This document shows positions 6,528 to 12,241 of a DNA stretch of 12,241 nt, in pieces. The stretch's first letter is position 1, and each line of letters opens with the position of its first letter. Position numbers and translations under genes: made by a program. A model generated the notes under the pieces. It had not been told where the DNA came from. It saw only the letters and a list, made by a program, of their open reading frames with translations, and did no database searches. The stretch covers positions 1-12,241 of the forward strand of contig CAYMFD010000110.1 in assembly GCA_964389475.1 (NCBI GenBank), in the 5' to 3' direction. Source of the stretch: CAYMFD01 sp964389475. Lineage in GTDB: Bacteria > Bacteroidota > Bacteroidia > Chitinophagales > Saprospiraceae.

Positions 6528-7001
6528 ATGAATTATTTAGAAATAGAACAAAAAACATTGACTGAGGTAGCCAAGTCATTAAATACGTTGCTATCCAACT
6601 ATCAAGTGTATTACCAGAACTTGCGTAACTATCACTGGAACGTCACGGGCGAACATTTCTTTGACTTGCATCAGCAGTTTGAAGATCTGTACAATGTAGC
6701 ACGAGAAAATATCGATGAAGTCGCTGAGCGAATTCTAACCCTTCGCAAAAAGCCAGTCTCTACGCTGAAGGAGTACCTCGAGATATCGAGTATCAAAGAG
6801 AATTGTACTATGAAGCCCCACGAAATGGTAGACAATATACTTAGTGATCACGCAGAGTTGATCAGCTGTATGCGGGCTGTCATCGAGCAAGCAGGCAAAG
6901 TGGAAGACGAGGGAACGATCGACTTGATCGGTGGTTTTCTCTCTGATATCGAAAAGCGCAGTTGGATGCTAGACGCCTGGTCCAAAGAGAAGTCAAACTA
7001 A
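6528..7001 (+). CDS. dps: Dps-family miniferritin (DNA-binding protein from starved cells)
   Basis: The 157 aa ferritin-like protein has the full Dps ferroxidase set. H36 is in NYHWNVTGEHFFDLH, H48 and E52 follow in HQQFEDLY, and D63 and E67 are in NIDEVAER. All five sit at a constant offset of 15 from E. coli Dps His51, His63, Asp67, Asp78 and Glu82, which makes the assignment secure. The family assembles into a hollow 12-mer that oxidises Fe(II) with hydrogen peroxide and stores the ferric core, suppressing hydroxyl-radical damage. The N-terminus is short and not Lys-rich, so direct DNA binding of the E. coli kind is uncertain. It is placed after the sigma factor and YtxH genes, probably in one transcription unit with YtxH. 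Confidence 0.94.
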   Translation: MNYLEIEQKTLTEVAKSLNTLLSNYQVYYQNLRNYHWNVTGEHFFDLHQQFEDLYNVARENIDEVAERILTLRKKPVSTLKEYLEISSIKENCTMKPHEMVDNILSDHAELISCMRAVIEQAGKVEDEGTIDLIGGFLSDIEKRSWMLDAWSKEKSN

Positions 7002-7279
7002 CCTATACGAACTTGCTTATCTGCTGAATAAACCCCGATCGATCATGATCGAATAAAATGTCATGATCATCATGCCGGCGGACGGTCGGTCAGCACGTTT
7101 GTCCAGTCCAGTGCACAGCAAACTAAATTTAGAAGACTGCAGACTCTCATCTGTAGCCTATAAATGTGATTGGAGGCTGCGCCGTAACTGGCGTGGCCTC
7201 TTCTCATATACCACTTTCAGTCAGGGTAGGCCCTTCAATACCGCCTTGTCTTATTACCTTAACCAAATCACATTACATC
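7002..7279. promoter_or_regulatory. Intergenic region with clustered GATC palindromes
   Basis: No gene is supported in these 278 bases; an open frame at 7063-7302 has no protein-like character. CGATCATGATCG (7040-7051) is a perfect 12-base palindrome, and TCATGATC recurs at 7043-7050 and 7061-7068, giving four GATC sites between 7037 and 7068. This lies after Dps and upstream of the membrane-protein pair, so it may be a regulator site or part of a transcript end. No TAnnTTTG element was found. Confidence 0.35.
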
Positions 7280-7738
7280 ATGTCTACTATAGAAAACAAT
7301 GACCTATTTAACTCGCACAATCTATCTGCCAAGTATGGCTTGATGGCTGGTGGGATAATGGCGACGATCTTGCTATTCTTTCAGCTCCTTCATGTCGACT
7401 ATGCTCCATATCTTAAGCTGATCAAGTATGTCGCACTTGGTGCAATTATCGTTACGGCTCTTAATACCGTGGCCAAGCGCGGGACCAAAAGAGTGTTTCC
7501 AGCGGGTGCATACATGGGGGTCAAGGTCAGTTTACTCGCTGGTTTGGTTTTGATGGTCGTCAATATGGTCTTGTTTCTGGCCAATCCTGATCTGGCCTTC
7601 TCTAAGTACCACGTCGAACCCTCTACGATGATGGAGGCAGCCATCGTCTCGATGATGCTGTTTTTCGAAACTTGGGTCATCGGTGGTATTATTACCTTCA
7701 TTACCTTACAATATATTAAGGGAAAAGTTAACCGATAA
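7280..7738 (+). CDS. Four-helix membrane protein, DUF4199-like
   Basis: This 152 aa protein has four hydrophobic segments at about residues 18-37, 44-63, 80-102 and 122-145, with the KYGLMAGG opening often seen in DUF4199 proteins of Bacteroidota. The match is by layout rather than a strong motif. The ATG at 7280 is chosen. A GTG at 7166 in the same frame would add 38 residues without membrane-protein character and in a stretch that reads as intergenic. The stop TAA (7736-7738) is one base before the ATG of the next gene, so the pair is almost certainly co-translated. No catalytic residues are visible. It may be a partner or accessory of the permease behind it. Function unknown. Confidence 0.72.
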   Translation: MSTIENNDLFNSHNLSAKYGLMAGGIMATILLFFQLLHVDYAPYLKLIKYVALGAIIVTALNTVAKRGTKRVFPAGAYMGVKVSLLAGLVLMVVNMVLFLANPDLAFSKYHVEPSTMMEAAIVSMMLFFETWVIGGIITFITLQYIKGKVNR

Positions 7739-7739
7739 T

Positions 7740-8837
7740 ATGTCCGAACCCAGCCTTGTCGCCCTCCAGCGGTTTACTTACAGATTGATTGCGGTGATTG
7801 CAGTCATATACGTTTTGTCCGTACTCGAAAGCATCATCTTGCCGATGATATTTGCTGCTCTGGTAGCCATATTTTTATTACCTGTGGACCGGCGAGTGCG
7901 GCGATGGACGATCCACCCTATCTTGGGAGTGGTGCTTTCTTTGGCATCTGTAGCAGTGCCAAGCCTTCTATTGTTTTTCTTTTTTGGCTGGCAGTTATCA
8001 TCTGTCTTAGAGACATTGCCCGACATTACGGGCAGTCTCTTGCAGGGAGTTGACAGGGTAGAGGCTTGGATATCTTCAGCATTGCAATTGTCGGGTGGGA
8101 GCATAGATGATAAGCTTTCTGATAATGTGGGCAGTTTAATTTCCACTCCCTTGTCTCTGATCTCCGACGGATTACTTTCTACGACGGCCATGGTAGTCGG
8201 CGTGGGTATGACGATCATCTACAGTTTTCTCTTTTTGCTATATCGCAAGAGCTTTTTCACCTTCATCGTTAATACAGTTGATGATGACAATCGCCATGAG
8301 CTGCGGTCAATTTTGGTAGGTATAAAGGACACCGTCCAGTCCTATGTGGGGGGTATGGGCCTCGTCATTCTTATCTTGACAGTCCTCAATAGTTTGGGGC
8401 TGTGGGGCCTTGGGGTCGAGTATCCCATCTTCTGGGGGACGATGGCGGCAGTACTCGCCATCATACCCTATGTGGGTACGATCGTGGGTAGTCTGCTTCC
8501 TGTACTGTACACTTTTGCTGCACCTGCCTACCCGCTACAGCCACTAGCAATCATGGTCTACTTCGGTTTCGTCCAGCAGCTAGAGGGTAACTTGATTACA
8601 CCCAAGATCGTTGGTGATCAGGTAGATGTCAATCCCTTGTTTGCTATTATCAGTATTGTGGCATTCTCTCATCTGTGGGGAGTGGCGGGAGCTATCTTAG
8701 CGATACCGCTAACTGCGCTTTGTCGCATAGTGATGAGTCATTTTGACCATCTCAAGCATTGGTCGATACTCCTATCTAGCGATATGTACCAGGATGAGCT
8801 GACTGAGCAGATAGCAGATCCAGTGCTGACAGAGTAG
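7740..8837 (+). CDS. AI-2E family transporter (permease)
   Basis: The 365 aa polytopic protein belongs to the AI-2E / PerM / TqsA family. An N-terminal pair of helices lies at about residues 13-48, with another at 60-84. An extracytoplasmic or amphipathic stretch spans 85-145, and a C-terminal block of helices covers 146-335. Family signatures are IPYVGTIVGSLLP (242-254) and QLEGNLITPKIVGDQVDVNP (280-299), followed by the Gly/Ala-rich LWGVAGAILAIPL. Members export or exchange small solutes (autoinducer-2 in TqsA, Na+/H+ exchange in some homologues), so the substrate here is open. The ATG at 7740 overlaps the preceding stop neighbourhood (TAATATG), which argues against the longer frame starting at 7683. 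It closes the sigma/YtxH/Dps stretch. Confidence 0.9.
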   Translation: MSEPSLVALQRFTYRLIAVIAVIYVLSVLESIILPMIFAALVAIFLLPVDRRVRRWTIHPILGVVLSLASVAVPSLLLFFFFGWQLSSVLETLPDITGSLLQGVDRVEAWISSALQLSGGSIDDKLSDNVGSLISTPLSLISDGLLSTTAMVVGVGMTIIYSFLFLLYRKSFFTFIVNTVDDDNRHELRSILVGIKDTVQSYVGGMGLVILILTVLNSLGLWGLGVEYPIFWGTMAAVLAIIPYVGTIVGSLLPVLYTFAAPAYPLQPLAIMVYFGFVQQLEGNLITPKIVGDQVDVNPLFAIISIVAFSHLWGVAGAILAIPLTALCRIVMSHFDHLKHWSILLSSDMYQDELTEQIADPVLTE

Positions 8838-8859
8838 AGTTGCCCGATCTGTTTTGCGT

Positions 8860-8915
8860 GAGTAGAAGTATACTGAGCGGAGTTGAAGTATGATGTGCTG
8901 AGGCTTTTGAAGCAC
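8860..8915. repeat. Intergenic palindromic repeat units, resembling a dispersed Bacteroidota repeat
   Basis: Two adjacent imperfect palindromes follow the permease gene. The first is closed by ATACT (8870-8874) and AGTAT (8887-8891), the second by GTGCT (8895-8899) and AGCAC (8911-8915). Both have CTGAG on the left and TTGAAG on the right. A third partial copy precedes them: GAGTAGAAGTAT at 8860-8871 repeats as GAGTTGAAGTAT at 8880-8891, 20 bases apart with one mismatch. The core ACTGAGCGGAGT-GAAGT resembles, from memory, a short intergenic repeat widespread in Bacteroidota genomes. Genome-wide copies cannot be checked here. Confidence 0.5.
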
Positions 8916-9013
8916 TACTAGTCAGGGCTTTCCGCTACTCAAATTGTGAAATCAAATGCCACATCAGTATCTACACATCGATCCCCGATTTCCATTGTAA
9001 TCAATATAGCACT

Positions 9014-9055
9014 AAAAAAAAGTGGCTACTCTGAGTCAATCAGGGTAGCCACTTT
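9014..9055 (-). terminator. Strong hairpin with T-run on the minus strand
   Basis: AAAGTGGCTAC (9019-9029) pairs perfectly with GTAGCCACTTT (9045-9055). The stem continues inward through a T-G wobble and CTGA/TCAG (9031-9034 / 9040-9043) to a five-base loop, about 16 pairs in all. Read on the minus strand it is followed by T's (the A-run 9014-9021), so it is an intrinsic terminator for minus-strand transcripts. On the plus strand it could still stop permease transcripts, but with a poor T-tract. Confidence 0.75.
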
Positions 9056-9140
9056 AATGGATATGTTCTTTGAGATATTATACCATTTCTACTATAAGGT
9101 TTCGCATTAGTTTTTGAGTTTATTCAAAATCAGATGAGTC

Positions 9141-9180
9141 AAAAAACGTAGTGGTAGCCGTAGCTACCACGAGGCTTTTT
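9141..9180. terminator. Bidirectional intrinsic terminator
   Basis: GTGGTAGC (9151-9158) pairs with GCTACCAC (9163-9170) around a CGTA loop. It is flanked by AAAAAA (9141-9146) on the left and TTTTT (9176-9180) on the right, so it can end transcripts in either direction. It is the first terminator met after the minus-strand secreted-protein gene. An outer inverted repeat, ATACCATTTCT (9080-9090) and AGAAATGGTAT (9230-9240), encloses it. Confidence 0.72.
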
Positions 9181-9239
9181 GGCGAAATATGATGAAGAAT
9201 AAGGCAAAAAATAAGTGAAATTCTGTAGCAGAAATGGTA

Positions 9240-9803
9240 TTACCTAACGATACGTCTGCTCTTGCTCACCTGGCCGTTGGATACGTATACCGTGTAGTCG
9301 CCTGCTGGTAGGCTGCTAAGGTCAAATCGCTTGTTCACGCTATTACCCTCGTACGAGTTAGTGTATACTGTCTCTCCGTTTCTGTCAGTAAATACCACAT
9401 TGGTACGTTTGCCACCTGTGAGGAAGTTTACGTCTACCGTGTTAGCCGCTGTAGTTATCATAGGCTTGTATGTTGTAGTAGGGACAGTTGCTTCGATGAC
9501 CTCTCCTCTCTGGATCGTAACCACCTGTGCTTCGATCCGTAGATCATTGCTAGTGCGGATTGTGTAGTCTCCTGAAGGTAGTTGTGATAGCTGGTATCTT
9601 TTCTTGCCATTGATAGTTGCTACGTTATCGCTAAAGATCACGGTGCCATAAGCATCGACGATATCAACGTTTACAGTTTCGCCCTTCCATGATGCGAGTG
9701 ATACGATTACACTGTTGTTGTCAGTGATGATAGGCTCTGCTGCATTAACTTGTACTGTCGCAAATGCTACTACTAATGCTAGTACTAAAAATAATCTGTT
9801 CAT
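9240..9803 (-). CDS. Secreted protein with two tandem T9SS-sorting-like beta domains
   Basis: The 187 aa product starts with a clear Sec signal peptide (MNR, hydrophobic core 4-17, likely cleavage after A21 or A22). The mature part is two repeats. Repeat 1 is about P24-T96 and repeat 2 about P114-R187. Each contains a D-x-x-G-x-x-[VI]-[FY] strand (DAYGTVIF, DRNGETVY) and the motif L-P-x-G-D-Y-T (75-81 and 165-171), 90 residues apart. The ending LPAGDYTVYVSNGQVSKSRRIVR resembles the type A C-terminal sorting domains of the type IX secretion system and the DUF3244-like group. Unusually, nothing but the two such domains is present, with no catalytic cargo. It is probably periplasmic or secreted to the surface. 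The gene stands alone, with its own promoter element and a terminator. Function unknown. Confidence 0.8.
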   Translation of the reverse strand: MNRLFLVLALVVAFATVQVNAAEPIITDNNSVIVSLASWKGETVNVDIVDAYGTVIFSDNVATINGKKRYQLSQLPSGDYTIRTSNDLRIEAQVVTIQRGEVIEATVPTTTYKPMITTAANTVDVNFLTGGKRTNVVFTDRNGETVYTNSYEGNSVNKRFDLSSLPAGDYTVYVSNGQVSKSRRIVR

Positions 9804-9840
9804 AATGTCTTAGTTGACTTGTTGTGAATGAATGCGATTG

Positions 9841-9848
9841 CAAACATA
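9841..9848 (-). promoter_or_regulatory. -7 promoter element for the secreted-protein gene
   Basis: On the minus strand this reads TATGTTTG, an exact TAnnTTTG match, about 37 bases upstream of the ATG. No TTG with correct -33 spacing was found, so the promoter may need an activator, possibly the divergent AraC protein; that link is a guess. Confidence 0.5.
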
Positions 9849-9913
9849 GGATGCAATGTTACCTCCTAGATGTCCTGCTATTCACTACAAAGTGTACTAT
9901 TTTACCCCTACTA

Positions 9914-9945
9914 TTGTTACGGCCTGTTAATTTGTGTTAATTTTG
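9914..9945 (+). promoter_or_regulatory. Bacteroidota promoter for the cupin/AraC gene
   Basis: TTG (9914-9916) and TAATTTTG (9938-9945) are separated by 21 bases, a good fit to the TTG / TAnnTTTG primary promoter. Transcription would start near 9952, leaving a leader of about 30 bases before the ATG at 9981. This supports that start over an in-frame one at 9870. Confidence 0.62.
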
Positions 9946-9980
9946 TTTTGTCGCCGTTTTATCGCAGTTTTTTATTGCTC

Positions 9981-10862
9981 ATGGAAAAGAGAGTTTTAAG
10001 GCCTCAATTAGAGGATATACGACCAGATATAGGCCAGTCATTTCGATTTCTAGCCTTTAATGATACGTTGCCCAATGCAGACCCCATCTGGCACTACCAC
10101 CCAGAGGTCGAACTTGTATTCGTCAAGGGGGGCAGTGGTAAGCGGCACGTCGGGGCACATATATCTTACTACCACCACGGCGATATGCTCCTTATAGGGT
10201 CTAATCTGCCGCACTATGGTTTTACGGATAGGCTCAGTGCCAAGAATGAGGAGTTCGTCTTGCAGTTTCATCCTCGGGTATTCCTAGCAGAGGGGCGGTC
10301 GCTGCCGGAGTTGCAGAAAATCATCAACCTCCTACAGCGGGCGGAGAGTGGCCTTTCCTTCTACGGTGAGACAAAGCGTTACCTAGGAGAGCGGATCGAG
10401 GAGATGACCGTCATGAAGTCCTTCGAGCGGTACGTCCAGCTACTCAATATCCTGCAGCGACTGGCAGACTCAGAGGAGTATCTAGCCCTCAATGCCAGTA
10501 CCGTTTCGGTAGTCGCAGACCATGGTGATTACGAGCGGATTAGAGCCGTCTACCGGTTCGTCCGTGAGCATTTTGCAGAGGAGATACGCGTAGAGCAGGT
10601 GGCTAGCCTAGCTGCCATGACGGTGCCTAGCTTTTGCCGTTACTTCAAAAAGATGACCGGTAAGACCTTTACCAATTACCTCCAGGAGTTCCGCATCGTC
10701 CATTCCTGTAAGCTGCTCGCTGAGCAGGATAGTAAGGTCGCTGCGATTGCAATGGACTGTGGCTTTCAGAACTTCTCCCACTTTAGCCGCACCTTTAAGA
10801 AGTTTACAGGCACGACTCCATCTCTGTATCGGCAGTCGCTGGGCCTAGTTGTTGTATCCTAG
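9981..10862 (+). CDS. AraC-family regulator with N-terminal cupin domain
   Basis: This is a 293 aa regulator. The N-terminal cupin sensor is marked by HYHPEVEL (38-45), then KGGSGKRHVG, a Gly-Asp turn (HHGDMLLIG) and NLPHYGF, the layout of sugar- or aromatic-responsive AraC proteins. The DNA-binding domain covers about residues 190-285. HTH 1 is around VEQVASLAAMTVPSFCRYFKK, HTH 2 around VAAIAMDCGFQNFSHFSRTF, and the signature KKFTGTTPSLYRQ follows. The ATG at 9981 is chosen because a good promoter lies just upstream; the longer frame from 9870 would add a hydrophobic, non-family 37 residues. It diverges from the secreted-protein gene and overlaps the tail of the MATE gene by four bases. It may regulate either neighbour. 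The ligand is unknown. Confidence 0.9.
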   Translation: MEKRVLRPQLEDIRPDIGQSFRFLAFNDTLPNADPIWHYHPEVELVFVKGGSGKRHVGAHISYYHHGDMLLIGSNLPHYGFTDRLSAKNEEFVLQFHPRVFLAEGRSLPELQKIINLLQRAESGLSFYGETKRYLGERIEEMTVMKSFERYVQLLNILQRLADSEEYLALNASTVSVVADHGDYERIRAVYRFVREHFAEEIRVEQVASLAAMTVPSFCRYFKKMTGKTFTNYLQEFRIVHSCKLLAEQDSKVAAIAMDCGFQNFSHFSRTFKKFTGTTPSLYRQSLGLVVVS

Positions 10863-12205
10863 TCGAGGAGGTCGCTACTCAGTCGCATAAACCGCCTCGT
10901 CATCAGTATAGCAGATAGTGTCAGTCCTACGATCAGCCCTATCCATACTCCTACAGGTCCCCAACCCCAGTAGTGGGCTCCGGCATAACTCATCGGTATC
11001 GCCACCATCCAGTAACAGACGAATGTGATGATCGTGGGTATGCGCAAGTCTTGCAGGCCACGTAGGGCAGATAGCGCCGTTACTTGTATGCCATCAGGTA
11101 CTTGAAAGATTGCGGCCATAAGTAGTAGTAGTGAGGCTATACCTACAGTCGTAGGATCGTCGAGGTAGAGGTAGGGCAGTTGGTGTCTAAATAGACTAAA
11201 AAATACTGCAGTTACGATCATCATTCCTACGGTCTGTATCAAGGCGCTGACGCCAGCATCCCGCAGCTTGTGGTAGTTCTTTTTGCCCAGTTGATTGCCT
11301 ACACGTATCGTCGAGGCAATGGCCAGCCCTAGACAGGTCATAAAGGTGATTGATGCTAGGTTAATGGCAATCTGGTGGGCAGCCTGCGCCTCGGCACTGA
11401 TCGTACCCATTATCACCGATGCGCCAGCGAAGGCACTTACCTCAAAGAACATCTGTAGGCTGGTCGGTATGCCCATATTGGCGATCTTGTTAAAGATCTT
11501 GCGCTGGTACATCCGCCAGTTGCAGGCAGATAGGTAGCTCCACAGGTCTTTCCAGTAGTATAGTATGACGAACATGGCCACTAGCATAAATGTCCTCGCT
11601 ATGAGGCTGGCTAGTGCAGCACCGGCGACTCCCATCTCAGGCATGCCGTAGTTACCAAAGATTAATCCGTAGTTGAGGATGACGTTGAGTACATTGCCAG
11701 TGATGATGATGAGCATAGCTGGCATGGTCTCGCTCATCCCATCGCTAAAGCACTTCAGTGCTTGGAAGAGCATAAAGGGCAGCAGCGACATAGCTACATA
11801 GTAGAGGTAACCACTGGCTAGCTCGGCGACCAGGGGGTCTTGGCCGAGGTGGTGGAGTACGGGCAGACCAGTAAGGATCACTGCGATACAGATGATTGCG
11901 AAGACGCCATTGACCAGTAGGCCGTGCTTAATGATGCGTGATATCTCGGGCTTGTCTCCAGCACCATCTGCCTCGCTGACCAATGGAGTGATCGCAAAGC
12001 TGATACCCATAGCAAAGACGTAAAAACTAGAAAATATCGCCAGCCCAAACGATACAGACGCCAGAGATGCAGGACCTAAACGACCCACCATCAGGTTGTC
12101 GACAAGGTTGACCAATACCTGCCCTAGCTGCCCCGCCATAATGGGTAGGGCCAGCCGCCAGTTTTGCTTGTAGTCTTCTTTGTATCGGCTGAGTAGGGTT
12201 ATCAC
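10859..12205 (-). CDS. MATE-family (NorM-type) multidrug/Na+ or H+ antiporter
   Basis: The 448 aa, 12-helix inner-membrane protein has the two-lobed MATE layout. The N-lobe begins with LALPIMAGQLGQVLVNLVDNLM followed by VGRLGPASLASVSF, the hallmark NorM opening; the acidic Asp36 in helix 1 matches the cation-coupling position of that group. The C-lobe begins near residue 250 (GIPTSLQMFFEVSAFAGASVIMG) and includes the conserved AAHQIAINLAS and ALRGLQDLRIPT segments. MATE proteins expel cationic drugs and metabolites in exchange for Na+ or H+. The GTG at 12203-12205 is the only usable start seen, and the frame stays open to the window edge, so a start upstream of the window is possible. Length is normal (about 450 aa). 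It converges with the cupin/AraC gene; both stop codons are formed by CTAG at 10859-10862. Confidence 0.92.
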   Translation of the reverse strand: MITLLSRYKEDYKQNWRLALPIMAGQLGQVLVNLVDNLMVGRLGPASLASVSFGLAIFSSFYVFAMGISFAITPLVSEADGAGDKPEISRIIKHGLLVNGVFAIICIAVILTGLPVLHHLGQDPLVAELASGYLYYVAMSLLPFMLFQALKCFSDGMSETMPAMLIIITGNVLNVILNYGLIFGNYGMPEMGVAGAALASLIARTFMLVAMFVILYYWKDLWSYLSACNWRMYQRKIFNKIANMGIPTSLQMFFEVSAFAGASVIMGTISAEAQAAHQIAINLASITFMTCLGLAIASTIRVGNQLGKKNYHKLRDAGVSALIQTVGMMIVTAVFFSLFRHQLPYLYLDDPTTVGIASLLLLMAAIFQVPDGIQVTALSALRGLQDLRIPTIITFVCYWMVAIPMSYAGAHYWGWGPVGVWIGLIVGLTLSAILMTRRFMRLSSDLLD

Positions 12206-12241
12206 GCCGCGAAGATAGCTTCGATGTTGGTTTAAGGGAGG

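Noticed and set aside
7166..7279. Longer start (GTG) for the four-helix membrane protein
   Set aside because: The added 38 residues have no family or membrane character and the ATG at 7280 immediately precedes the conserved part.
7063..7302. Small open frame of 79 aa after Dps
   Set aside because: It covers a palindromic intergenic stretch and overlaps the start of the next gene out of frame; composition is not protein-like.
8860..9060. CRISPR array, because of repeated short units after the permease gene
   Set aside because: Only two to three degenerate units with no unique spacers of regular length and no cas genes.
9870..9980. Longer start for the cupin/AraC gene adding a hydrophobic, membrane-like N-terminus
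   Set aside because: A good TTG/TAnnTTTG promoter lies at 9914-9945, inside that extension, and the family begins near the ATG at 9981.

Overview
The window looks like a chromosomal segment from a member of the Bacteroidota. Three things point that way. Two promoters carry the phylum's TAnnTTTG -7 element. Start codons mostly lack a recognisable Shine-Dalgarno sequence. The gene families also fit: a small secreted protein with twin T9SS-sorting-like beta domains, a DUF4199-like four-helix membrane protein, and an ECF sigma / YtxH / Dps stress set. The genus cannot be fixed from the sequence. A run of exactly 100 Ns (5249-5348) marks a scaffold join, so the two sides need not be truly adjacent.

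Layout. (1) 1-1684, plus strand: a DUF1989-family (urea carboxylase-associated) gene that appears 5'-truncated or frameshifted at the window edge, a hairpin, then an AraC-type regulator. (2) 1758-3504, minus strand: a flavodoxin-fold NAD(P)H-dependent reductase and, upstream of it, an MscS-type mechanosensitive channel. (3) 3718-4932: two divergent XRE-family regulators of 172 aa each. They share both the HTH and a C-terminal tail design, and their common intergenic region holds a repeated candidate operator and a -7 promoter element. (4) 4933-5557: about 300 bases without a convincing gene, the N gap, then an AT-rich leader. (5) 5558-8837, plus strand: ECF sigma factor, YtxH-like protein, Dps miniferritin, four-helix membrane protein and AI-2E-family permease, which together look like a stress or envelope module. 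(6) 8838-9239: intergenic, with palindromic repeat units and two strong hairpin terminators. (7) 9240-12205: a minus-strand secreted protein diverging from a plus-strand cupin/AraC regulator, which converges with and overlaps a minus-strand MATE efflux transporter; both stop codons are read from one CTAG.

How the parts may work together. The sigma factor could drive the stress genes behind it: Dps for iron and peroxide protection, and YtxH and two membrane proteins for the envelope. The MscS channel and MATE exporter add osmotic and toxic-compound protection. Four one-component DNA-binding regulators in 12 kb is a high density. The least explained parts are the divergent XRE pair, which has no recognisable structural target gene next to it in the assembled sequence, and the twin-domain secreted protein. 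No CRISPR array, insertion sequence, rRNA or tRNA was seen.
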